Origin: Bilifractor sp002394235
Lineage (GTDB): Bacteria > Bacillota > Clostridia > Lachnospirales > Lachnospiraceae
Assembly: GCF_052118845.1 (NCBI RefSeq)
Contig: NZ_JBQKGJ010000026.1
Coordinates: 1 to 55,581 of the forward strand
Direction of reading: 5' to 3'
DNA length: 55,581 bases
In this document: positions 47,750 to 55,581 of the stretch, piece after piece
Layout: each line of letters opens with the position of its first letter
How positions within the stretch are numbered: position 1 is the stretch's first letter
The notes under the pieces: generated by a model
Seen by the model: only the letters and a program-made list of their open reading frames with translations
What the model was told of the DNA's origin: nothing
Database searches by the model: none
Position numbers and translations under genes: made by a program

Positions 47750-50700
47750 ATGTCTCTTGAATTTGTAGCGGGAAGAAGCGGAGCCGGAAAATCATATCAG
47801 GTTTACCGTGAAATCATCCGGGAATCCATGGAAGAGCCGGAGAGACAGTTTCTCGTCATTGTTCCGGAGCAGTTCACGATGCAGACCCAGAAGGAAATTG
47901 TTCAGATGCATCCGAGAAAGGGAATGATGAATCTGGACGTGCTCAGCTTCAACAGGCTGGCGTGGCGAGTCTTCGAGAAAGTGGGAGGCAATACGCTGCC
48001 GGTTCTGGATGATCTCGGGAAGAGCCTGATTACCCAGAGGGTGATCGGAACGGAACAGAAGAAGCTCAGGGTTCTCGGCAGAACCTTGTCCCGTCAGGGC
48101 GCGGCGGAAGAAATGAAGTCTCTGATCTCCGAGCTACTGCAGTACCGGGTGGAAGAGTCGGATCTGGACCGCTGGATCGAGGAGTCCGGGGAAAAAAAGC
48201 AGAACCGTCTTGCCATGAAGCTTACGGATATCCGGATCGTCTATCACGGGTTCCGCACCTTCCTTGCGGATCACTATCTGACGGCAGAGGAGGTTCCGGG
48301 CGTGCTCTGTGACGTCATCGGCAAGTCGGATCTCGTGAAGGAAAGCCGCATCGTTCTGGACGGCTTCACCGGCTTTACTCCGGTACAGCTGGAGGTCGTG
48401 CGGGAACTCCTTCGACTGGCGGACCGTGTCACGGTGGTTCTCACCGCAGATACGCCGGAGAACCTTTACGGCAGCAGAAATATTCACCGGCTTTTCCATA
48501 TGTCGTGCGAGACCTATCGGAAGGTCAGTGCGCTGGCGGAGGAGACGCGCACGGAGATCCGGCCGGTGAAATGGGTCGATCCGGGAGACAAAAGCCGGTT
48601 TGCGAATAGCCCGGAGCTTCAGTTCATGGAGAAGAATCTGTTCCGGTACTGCCGGGATGGTTATCACGGCAAGAAAGAGGATGGTCATCAGATTCACATA
48701 ACCGAGGCGGCGGATCCTGAGCAGGAGATACGCGCCGCAGCCGGTCAGATCTGCCGGCTTGTCCGGGAGAAGGGCTATCATTACCGGGATTTTGCGGTTG
48801 TCACCGGCGATCTCGATACCTATGGAAGAGAGGCTGTCAGGATCTTCCGGTCTGCGCAGATTCCGTGCTTTCTGGACCAGAAGAAAAAAGTAATGTCCAA
48901 TCAGATGGTTGAATTCATTCGGGCGGCCGTGGATATGATCCGGAATAATTATTCGTATGACAGCGTTTTCCGGTATCTTCACAGCGGACTGTCGCTTCTG
49001 GGAGAAGAGGAGATTCAGAATCTGGAGGACTATTGTCTGGCTCTCGGCATACATGGAAGAAAAAAGTTCGAAGAAGCATGGACCCGCACATCCCGCAGCA
49101 TGAAGCCGGACATGCTTCTTTTTTACAATGAGCTGCGCGAAAAATTCGCGCGGGAGACACAGGCACTTCACGACGGACTTCATGAAAGAAATGCGACGGT
49201 GCGCCGCAGGACAGGGCTGCTCTATGAGTTCCTCGTCCGTCAGGATGTGCAGAACCGCATGCGGAAGAGAGCGGATTCGTTCCGGGAGATGGGGGATGCT
49301 TCATCAGCGAGGGAATACGACCGCATTTTCGAGCAGGTCATGGGAATGTTTGACCGGCTGGTGGAGGTACTCGGCGATGAGAAGATGAAGCTCTCGGACT
49401 ATCAGGAAATTCTCGACGCCGGATTCGGGGAGATGAGCATCGGCCTGATACCGCCGGGAGAGGATCAGGTTCTGGTCGGTGATATCGAAAGAACCAGGCT
49501 GAAGAAGATCCGGGTGATGTTCTTCGTCGGAATCAATGAGGGGATTATTCCAAAGCCGATTCCGGCGGGAGGCATCCTGTCAGAGCCTGATCGGGAGAAG
49601 CTTTCGGATCAGAAGGCAGAGCTTTCACCCACATCACGCGAGCAGATGTACAGACAGCGGTTCTATCTGTATCTGGCGATGACCAAGGCATCAGACGCGC
49701 TCTGGCTGTCCTGGAGCAGAAGCGGAAGCGGTGGAGAATCCCTGCTCCCCTCGTATCTGGTCGGAACGATCCGCCGGATGTTCCCGGATGTACCTGCCCT
49801 GGTTCAGGAGGAACTCGAGAATAAGGATACCACGCTCCGCATGGAGACGCGCGATGGTCAGATGGAATATCTGCTCGAGGAGCTGCAGCAGATGCCGGAG
49901 AAGATGCCTTCCGGAGCTTCCGTTGAGCTTCTGCGCCGGATGCTGCGGGATCCGGAGGGAAAAAGGAGGGCGGAAGCTCTCCTTGAAGCGGTTCGCGCGC
50001 GCAATCCGGAAAAAGGGCTGGGATATCTTCTGGCGGAGAAGCTTTACGGAAAAGAACTGCTGAATTCCGTCACCCGGCTGGAGGAAATGGCTTCCTGCGC
50101 GTTCCGGCATTTTCTGGACTATGGGCTGCGGCTGAAGGAGAGGGATGAGTATGTCTTCACGCCGGCAGATTTCGGAACGGTAATGCATGATTCCCTTCAG
50201 GTTTTCTCGGAAACGCTTGCCAGGAAGGGACTCGACTGGGGGTCTCTGCCGGACGGTGAGCGTGACCGGATTGCGGATGAATCGCTCACCCGCGTGACAG
50301 ACGGTTACAACAACCGGATTCTGTTCAGCACGAAACGAAACGAGTATATGATGAAGCGGCTCCGGGAGATTCTGCGCCGGACCGTCTGGGCTCTTCAGCA
50401 GCAGGTGAAGAAAGGCCGGTTCCGGCCGTCGGATTTCGAATTTGATTTCGGCGATGATCTCAGCGCGGTTCATTTCCGGCTCGATCATGGGGCCTCGATG
50501 AGGCTGATCGGAAGAATCGACCGCCTGGATACCTGTGAGACGAAGAGCACCAGATATATCAAGATTATCGACTACAAGACCGGAAGTACAAAGCTGGATC
50601 TGGAGGATATGTATTACGGGCTTCAGCTTCAGCTTGCGGTCTACATGAACGCGGCACTGGAGGCGGATCAGAGAAAGCATCCCGGAAGCAGAACCGAGCC

Positions 50701-51196
50701 GGCCGGGATCTTCTATTACCACATTGAGGATCCGGTCATCGAAGAGGAGAAGGCCAGTACCGAGACAGAGAGGCTGGAGGAGATTCTGAAACAGCTCCGG
50801 CCCCAGGGCCTGTGCCGGTCAGAGATGGAGGTTCTGAAGCTTCTGGATCAGACTCTGGAAAAGGGTGTAACCTCCGATGTGATTCCGGCAGGGGTGAAGA
50901 AGGACGGTTCACTGACGAAGTCGTCTCAGACGGAATCTCTGGAGAATTTCGGCCGGATCCGGGATTACACAAACCGCAAGGTGAAGGACCTCGGAAACCG
51001 GATCGTACAGGGGCATATCAAGGCGGATCCGTATGTGCGGGAGGGGAAGGACCGGAATGCCTGCACCTTCTGTCCGTATCAGGGCATCTGCGGTTTTGAC
51101 CGGCGGATTCCGGGCTTTGAGTACCGAAGACTGCCGAAGCTGAAACGGGAGGATATTCTGGAGGCAATCGGAAAGTCAGAGAAGGAGGATTCGTGA
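47750..51196 (+). CDS. addB: AddB, helicase-nuclease subunit B
   Basis: An 1148-residue partner of AddA in double-strand-break end processing (the Firmicute counterpart of RecBCD). GRSGAGKS at residues 8-15 is the single Walker A. The N-terminal region is an inactive helicase fold. The C-terminal nuclease includes IKIIDYKTGSTKLDLEDMYYGLQLQL. The iron-sulfur cysteines are ASCAFRHF (about 783) and CTFCPYQGIC (about 1104, 1107, 1113). AAGGGAGG is 6 bases before ATG 47750. It overlaps no gene and is spaced one base from addA. Confidence 0.96.
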   Translation: MSLEFVAGRSGAGKSYQVYREIIRESMEEPERQFLVIVPEQFTMQTQKEIVQMHPRKGMMNLDVLSFNRLAWRVFEKVGGNTLPVLDDLGKSLITQRVIGTEQKKLRVLGRTLSRQGAAEEMKSLISELLQYRVEESDLDRWIEESGEKKQNRLAMKLTDIRIVYHGFRTFLADHYLTAEEVPGVLCDVIGKSDLVKESRIVLDGFTGFTPVQLEVVRELLRLADRVTVVLTADTPENLYGSRNIHRLFHMSCETYRKVSALAEETRTEIRPVKWVDPGDKSRFANSPELQFMEKNLFRYCRDGYHGKKEDGHQIHITEAADPEQEIRAAAGQICRLVREKGYHYRDFAVVTGDLDTYGREAVRIFRSAQIPCFLDQKKKVMSNQMVEFIRAAVDMIRNNYSYDSVFRYLHSGLSLLGEEEIQNLEDYCLALGIHGRKKFEEAWTRTSRSMKPDMLLFYNELREKFARETQALHDGLHERNATVRRRTGLLYEFLVRQDVQNRMRKRADSFREMGDASSAREYDRIFEQVMGMFDRLVEVLGDEKMKLSDYQEILDAGFGEMSIGLIPPGEDQVLVGDIERTRLKKIRVMFFVGINEGIIPKPIPAGGILSEPDREKLSDQKAELSPTSREQMYRQRFYLYLAMTKASDALWLSWSRSGSGGESLLPSYLVGTIRRMFPDVPALVQEELENKDTTLRMETRDGQMEYLLEELQQMPEKMPSGASVELLRRMLRDPEGKRRAEALLEAVRARNPEKGLGYLLAEKLYGKELLNSVTRLEEMASCAFRHFLDYGLRLKERDEYVFTPADFGTVMHDSLQVFSETLARKGLDWGSLPDGERDRIADESLTRVTDGYNNRILFSTKRNEYMMKRLREILRRTVWALQQQVKKGRFRPSDFEFDFGDDLSAVHFRLDHGASMRLIGRIDRLDTCETKSTRYIKIIDYKTGSTKLDLEDMYYGLQLQLAVYMNAALEADQRKHPGSRTEPAGIFYYHIEDPVIEEEKASTETERLEEILKQLRPQGLCRSEMEVLKLLDQTLEKGVTSDVIPAGVKKDGSLTKSSQTESLENFGRIRDYTNRKVKDLGNRIVQGHIKADPYVREGKDRNACTFCPYQGICGFDRRIPGFEYRRLPKLKREDILEAIGKSEKEDS

Positions 51197-51197
51197 G

Positions 51198-54100
51198 ATG
51201 GCGGTTAAGTGGACGGCGGACCAGGAGCTGGTAATTCGTCAGAGAGGTACAAATATTCTCGCTTCCGCAGCGGCGGGTTCCGGAAAAACAGCGGTTCTGG
51301 TCGAGCATATTATTCGCCGGGTCACAGATCCGGATCATCCGATCAATATAGACCAGCTTCTGGTGGTTACCTTTACGCGGGCGGCAGCAGGAGAGATGAA
51401 GGACAGAATCGGGCGTGCGCTGGAGGAGAAGCTCAGGGAGAACCCGGAGAATGTTCATCTGCAGCGGCAGGGAGTTTTGCTTCATCATGCGCAGATCAAT
51501 ACCATTCACGGTTTCTGCACGTATGTCATCCAGAACTATTTTCACCGGATCCATCTGGACCCCGGCTACCGGATCGCGGAAGAGGGCGAGCTGAAGATGC
51601 TGAAGGCCAGAGTTCTTCAGGACATGCTGGAGGAACAGTATCAGCTTGCCTCCGGGGAAGGCGGAGCACAGGAATCTGCGGAAGAAGACGCGAAAAGAGC
51701 GGGCTATGTGGAAGAAGCGGACAGCGCAGACAGTCTGGAAAAATCGATGGTATCTGGGGATACAGAAAAACAGGACAGCACAGATGATTTGGAAAAGCAG
51801 ACCGGAATGTTCCGCCGTTTTATGGACGCGTACGCACCGGGAAAATCTGACAGCCGCGCCGAGGATCTGATCCTGAAAATCAGCAAATTTGCCATGAGTG
51901 ATCCGGATCCGCGCCAGTGGCTGAGAAATGCGGCAGATGCCTGCCGTATCGATACGGCGGAGAAGCTTTCGGAAACGGACTGGCTGCAGGATATCGTAAG
52001 GGAGGCCGGCATGCTTGTGGAGGATGCCGCGAGTCTGGCAGAGCAGAATCTGGCGGATGCCGGAAACGCGGGAGGACCGCTCGGATACATCTCGGCTCTG
52101 GAGAGTGATCTGGAGCTGGCGGAAAAGCTTGAGAGCTGCCGCAGCTACGGCGATTTTTATCGGGTGTTAAAAGAGAATAATTTCGCAAAACTCTCTTCCC
52201 GGAAGACTGCGGGTGAGGATCCGGTTCTCCGGGAACAGGTCAAAAACAGCAGGGATCAGTTCAAGAACATGATTAACTCGCTGCGGGCGGACTGCTTTTC
52301 TCGTTCGGAGGAGGAAATTCTCAGTGAGCTCGGCCGTATAAAACCCTATGCGGAGGAGCTGGTGCGGCTGACGGAGCTGTTCATGGACCGGTTTGCCGAG
52401 GCAAAGAGGCAGAGAAATATTGCGGATTTCAGTGATCTGGAGCATTTTGCCCTTCGAATTCTGCTGGAAAAACAGGAGGATGGTACATACCGGAGAACAG
52501 ATGCGGCGAGGGAGCTTGCCGAGCAGTACGCGGAGATTATAACCGACGAATACCAGGACAGCAACTACATTCAGGAAGCAATCCTGGAGGCGGTCTCCGG
52601 GACGGAGGAGAAAAGATATGACCGGTTCATGGTCGGAGATATGAAGCAGTCCATTTACGGCTTCCGTATGGCACGGCCGGATCTGTTCCTTGCGAAATAC
52701 ATGGAATATCCGCTCCTGTCAGCATCTTCAGAATCTGGAAACATGCAGAAAGCAGCCGGGAAGAACAGCAAGGCAGCTGTGGGAAACAGCGGGGCGGCCG
52801 GAGAGAACAGTGAGACAGCTGTGGAGAACAGCGGGATAGCCGACAGAATGCGGAGCGTAAGGATCAATCTGGACCGGAACTTCCGAAGCAGAAGAGAGGT
52901 GCTGGACTGTACGAACGCGATCTTCCACAGACTGATGATACCGGAGCTGGGCGGGATCCGCTACGACGACGCACAGGCACTTCATTACGGCGCGGATTAT
53001 CCGGAAGGCGAGGATCCGGATTTTCCGAAGGCAGAGCTGCTTCTGATTAACAAGGCTGCTCCGGAATTTGAGGATGACAGGAGCAGTGAGGCAATGGCAA
53101 GAGCGGAGGCGCTTGCCATCGCCGGAAGGATACGGGAGCTGACGGCCTCCGGGAAGGTCTGGGACAGGGACGCAGGAGCATTCCGTCCGCTGACATACCG
53201 GGACTGCGTGATTCTGATGCGTTCACCGGGCCGGTGGGGGGACATCTTTGTCAGCACCCTTCAGGATGAGGGGATTCCTGCCTATATGACTTCAAAGGAT
53301 GGGTATTTTTCCGCGCTTGAGGTCACGACCGTCCTGAATTACCTGAATATCCTGGACAATCCGGGCCAGGACATTCCGCTGACAGCGGTTCTGCGCTCAC
53401 CGATCGTCGGATGTACCGATGCGGAGCTGGCGGAGCTACGGATTTCAGATCCGGAGGGAAGCATGTATCAGATCGTGCGGGAATATGCGGACGGCGGTGA
53501 AAAAGAGCAGAATCCGGCACTTGCGGCAAAGCTGCGTGCCTTTCTCGGGCAGCTCTCTGATTTCCGAGAGAGGATTCCCTGTACAGAGGTTCATGAGCTG
53601 ATCGGACAGGTGATCGAGGAAACCGGGTATGGAAGGTATGCCGCGGCGATGCCGGCGGGCGCGCAGCGGGAGGCAAACCTGAAGATGCTCGTTGAGAAGG
53701 CAGTGGATTATGAGAAGACGAGCTATCACGGGCTGTTTAATTTCATCCGTTACATCGAAAGGATGAAAAAATATGAAGTGGACTATGGGGAGGTGAACCT
53801 GTTCAGCGAGGCGGAGAATACGGTCCGGATTATTTCTGTGCATAAGAGCAAGGGCCTGGAATTTCCGGTTGTATTTGTGGCGGGGCTTGGAAATCATTTC
53901 AATTTCAAGGACGCGCAGAGCAGAGTCGTACTGCACGCGAAGTACGGAATCGGGATGGAAATGGTGGACCCCGACCGTCATACCAGCTGCAGCTCCGTGA
54001 TGCAGGCTGCGATTCGGAAGGCGATCCGGCGGGATACTCTGGGGGAGGAGATCCGTATTCTCTACGTGGCGATGACGCGCGCGAAAGAAAAGCTGATTCT

Positions 54101-55379
54101 CACCGGAATTGTGTCTGATAAAGACAGAATAGAAGAGACAATGCGTCTGCAGGAGGGTACCGAGATCCGGACGGCTCCCGGAGAGACACCGGAGGAAGCA
54201 GTTCGCGGCCAAAGAATACAGCTTCAGAAACCGCTTTCCTATCACAGGCTGGTAAGCGCCAAATGTCCGCTGGACTGGGTGATGATGGCGGCGCCGTCCG
54301 GGAAGGTTCTCACGATCCGTGAAGTGAGGGCGGAGGAGATGGCGGACAGAACGATGCAGTCGAATGTTGAAGCGGACCGCATGGTGGACGCCCTCAGGCA
54401 GATGATTCGTTCTGATGCGGTCTGCGACGGACAGGTCCATGATTTTCTGGATCGAAGAGAGAACTTCCGCTATCCTTATCAGAGAGCGGCTGAGCTGCCG
54501 GCGAAGATGACCGTGACAGAGATCAAGATGCGCTCCATGGAGGTCATGGAGGAGGAAAAGGGAGCGGAGCCCTTTGCGGAGGAGCCGGAGGTTCCGTATG
54601 TTCCGGAGTTCATGAGAGAGAAAGGACACAGAGAAGCTGCAGGAGCAGCGAGGGGAACCATTTACCATCATGTGCTGGAATGCCTGGATTATCTGTCCGT
54701 GGACAGGATTTTCCGGAGAGAGGAAACCGGAGGCAAATCGTCCGGGGATCCGGAACTTCAGGAAGAGTTTGCACAGAATCCGGAACTCAAGGAAGGGTTT
54801 GCGGAGGAGCCGGGAGCTCAGGAAGAGTTTGCGGAGAATCCGGAACTCAAGGAAGGGTTTGCGGAGGAGCCGGAAGCTCAGGAAGGGCTTGCGGAGAATC
54901 CGGAACTTGAGGAAAGACTTGCAGAAGAGATCCGAAGACAAGTGCAGGATATGGAGACGCGGGGGCTTCTGTCAGAAATTGATGCGGCGTGTGTGATGCC
55001 GGAGGATTTTGTGAGGTTCCTGACATCAGGAATCGGGATCCGGATGCGAAGAGCGGCGCTGGAGGGAGTCCTGCGCAGAGAGCAGCCCTTTGTCATCGAT
55101 ATTCCGGCAAAAGACATTGACAACAGCTGGCCAGAGGATGAGAACATTCTGGTGCAGGGTACGATTGACGCATATTTTTCCGAAAACGGAAAATATGTGA
55201 TCGTCGACTACAAGACGGACAGAGTCCGCACCAGCGACGGCAGAGATCTGGTGGAGAAGTATCAGAAGCAGCTGGAATATTACAGCCGGGCTCTTTCCGG
55301 AATCACCGGAGTCGAAGTGGCGGAGACGGATATTTATTCGGTTGCGCTGGGGAGGGAGATCCGCGTCAGTGGATACTGA
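51198..55379 (+). CDS. addA: AddA, helicase-nuclease subunit A
   Basis: A 1393-residue UvrD-type 3'-5' helicase with a C-terminal RecB-family nuclease. Walker A is ILASAAAGSGKTAVL at about residues 20-34, Walker B ITDEYQDSN, and later motifs include MVGDMKQSIYGFR and ISVHKSKGLEFPVVFVAG. The nuclease motif is VIVDYKTDRVRT at about 1335. The chain is about 160 residues longer than Bacillus AddA. The excess lies in three low-complexity inserts: about residues 155-200 (acidic), 515-550 (7-residue repeats AAGKNSK, AAVGNSG, AAGENSE, TAVENSG) and 1180-1245 (10-residue repeats). GGAGG precedes ATG 51198. Confidence 0.96.
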   Translation: MAVKWTADQELVIRQRGTNILASAAAGSGKTAVLVEHIIRRVTDPDHPINIDQLLVVTFTRAAAGEMKDRIGRALEEKLRENPENVHLQRQGVLLHHAQINTIHGFCTYVIQNYFHRIHLDPGYRIAEEGELKMLKARVLQDMLEEQYQLASGEGGAQESAEEDAKRAGYVEEADSADSLEKSMVSGDTEKQDSTDDLEKQTGMFRRFMDAYAPGKSDSRAEDLILKISKFAMSDPDPRQWLRNAADACRIDTAEKLSETDWLQDIVREAGMLVEDAASLAEQNLADAGNAGGPLGYISALESDLELAEKLESCRSYGDFYRVLKENNFAKLSSRKTAGEDPVLREQVKNSRDQFKNMINSLRADCFSRSEEEILSELGRIKPYAEELVRLTELFMDRFAEAKRQRNIADFSDLEHFALRILLEKQEDGTYRRTDAARELAEQYAEIITDEYQDSNYIQEAILEAVSGTEEKRYDRFMVGDMKQSIYGFRMARPDLFLAKYMEYPLLSASSESGNMQKAAGKNSKAAVGNSGAAGENSETAVENSGIADRMRSVRINLDRNFRSRREVLDCTNAIFHRLMIPELGGIRYDDAQALHYGADYPEGEDPDFPKAELLLINKAAPEFEDDRSSEAMARAEALAIAGRIRELTASGKVWDRDAGAFRPLTYRDCVILMRSPGRWGDIFVSTLQDEGIPAYMTSKDGYFSALEVTTVLNYLNILDNPGQDIPLTAVLRSPIVGCTDAELAELRISDPEGSMYQIVREYADGGEKEQNPALAAKLRAFLGQLSDFRERIPCTEVHELIGQVIEETGYGRYAAAMPAGAQREANLKMLVEKAVDYEKTSYHGLFNFIRYIERMKKYEVDYGEVNLFSEAENTVRIISVHKSKGLEFPVVFVAGLGNHFNFKDAQSRVVLHAKYGIGMEMVDPDRHTSCSSVMQAAIRKAIRRDTLGEEIRILYVAMTRAKEKLILTGIVSDKDRIEETMRLQEGTEIRTAPGETPEEAVRGQRIQLQKPLSYHRLVSAKCPLDWVMMAAPSGKVLTIREVRAEEMADRTMQSNVEADRMVDALRQMIRSDAVCDGQVHDFLDRRENFRYPYQRAAELPAKMTVTEIKMRSMEVMEEEKGAEPFAEEPEVPYVPEFMREKGHREAAGAARGTIYHHVLECLDYLSVDRIFRREETGGKSSGDPELQEEFAQNPELKEGFAEEPGAQEEFAENPELKEGFAEEPEAQEGLAENPELEERLAEEIRRQVQDMETRGLLSEIDAACVMPEDFVRFLTSGIGIRMRRAALEGVLRREQPFVIDIPAKDIDNSWPEDENILVQGTIDAYFSENGKYVIVDYKTDRVRTSDGRDLVEKYQKQLEYYSRALSGITGVEVAETDIYSVALGREIRVSGY
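52752..52835. repeat. 21-bp tandem repeat, four copies, inside addA
   Basis: Units at 52752, 52773, 52794 and 52815 encode AAGKNSK, AAVGNSG, AAGENSE and TAVENSG, an in-frame insert between helicase motifs. Confidence 0.88.
54750..54929. repeat. 30-bp tandem repeat, six copies, inside addA
   Basis: Six units encode PELQEEFAQN, PELKEGFAEE, PGAQEEFAEN, PELKEGFAEE, PEAQEGLAEN and PELEERLAEE, an acidic helical linker before the nuclease domain. Units 2 and 4 are identical at the protein level. Confidence 0.96.
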
Positions 55380-55581
55380 TAAATCAGATGTTCTGGCAGG
55401 TTGTGAAGAAATATTTTAACGGCCGGTAATGCTCTGACAAATGGGATCGGAAATTTCTGCTTATAATAAATAACTAAAACTTCCCACACTCAAAAGGTGT
55501 GTTGAACCTTGAAAACTCAATAATGTAGGCAATTAAAAAGGCATAGACGCTGTGCCTTTGGTATAATTGAGTTGACTAGAA
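55380..55581 (+). other. Non-coding right edge with hairpins and promoter-like sites
   Basis: No gene. TATAAT occurs at 55462-55467, then CACAC/GTGTG hairpin arms (55485-55501). A perfect AAAGGCA/TGCCTTT hairpin (55537-55559) is directly followed by an extended -10 TGGTATAAT (55559-55567). Both TTGAAAACTCAAT and ATTGAGTTGACT appear, a loose inverted relation. It may be the leader of a gene or the edge of a mobile element lying outside the window; the sequence does not decide. Confidence 0.4.

Overview
The window reads as low-to-mid GC Firmicute chromosome, most likely a Lachnospiraceae-type gut Clostridium relative. The reasons are a type II fatty-acid cluster with FabK and a fused AccDA, a GlgC/GlgD pair, AddAB, DUF4250, sigma-A promoters with consensus -10 boxes, purine-rich ribosome binding sites and a CIRCE element. 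Gene density is high and most genes lie on the + strand. This taxonomic call is inference; no rRNA is present.

Layout. 1-277: 3' end of a group II intron (maturase tail, domains V and VI) set at the edge of a 14-bp tandem array. 342-3753: larE-larB-larC, the biosynthesis genes for the nickel-pincer nucleotide cofactor. 3890-7316: an alpha/beta hydrolase, pgeF (YfiH/LACC1 family) and a class I aminotransferase. 7914-8786 (-): purC. 9000-13557: a CDF metal exporter, a HAD hydrolase and an LtaS-type enzyme. 13800-14897 (-): a PTS EIIC-like permease. 15232-17411: yqeY, a Crp/Fnr regulator and an AEC transporter. 17505-29049: a complete fatty-acid synthesis cluster in the order acpP, accB, accC, accDA, fabH, fabK, fabD, fabG, fabF, fabZ and a MarR/FabT-like regulator. 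Its promoter is flanked by two matching palindromes. 29498-31237: an AraC regulator, ohrR and a small ferredoxin. 31533-33791 (-): glgC-glgD. 34409-36665: a family 2 glycosidase and a small unknown protein. 36790-38899 (-): padR, HAAS-domain and DUF4097 genes. 39339-42111: a soluble MprF-like synthase domain, an alpha/beta hydrolase and a GNAT. 42280-45016: CIRCE and clpB. 45235-47666: DUF4250, a methyltransferase and hslO. 47750-55379: addB-addA. 55380-55581: non-coding edge.

The most interesting signals are not genes. (1) A 95-bp, multi-hairpin intergenic element occurs three times nearly unchanged plus once with an exact internal deletion. In all four places it starts in the T-run that directly follows a terminator-like hairpin. 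(2) A second, modular leader element (heads and a shared 28-bp tail) lies in the leaders of several unrelated genes. (3) Short tandem duplications sit at a large share of gene junctions, often copying the 3' end of the upstream gene and giving the downstream gene its ribosome binding site. The same process appears inside proteins as 7-, 10-, 11- and 12-residue linker repeats (AddA, AccDA, the MprF-like protein). (4) The fatty-acid promoter has a two-site palindromic operator. (5) AccDA is a single chain with no zinc ribbon.

No CRISPR array, tRNA, rRNA or complete transposase was found. All functional names come from motif and family recognition by eye; no database search was possible.
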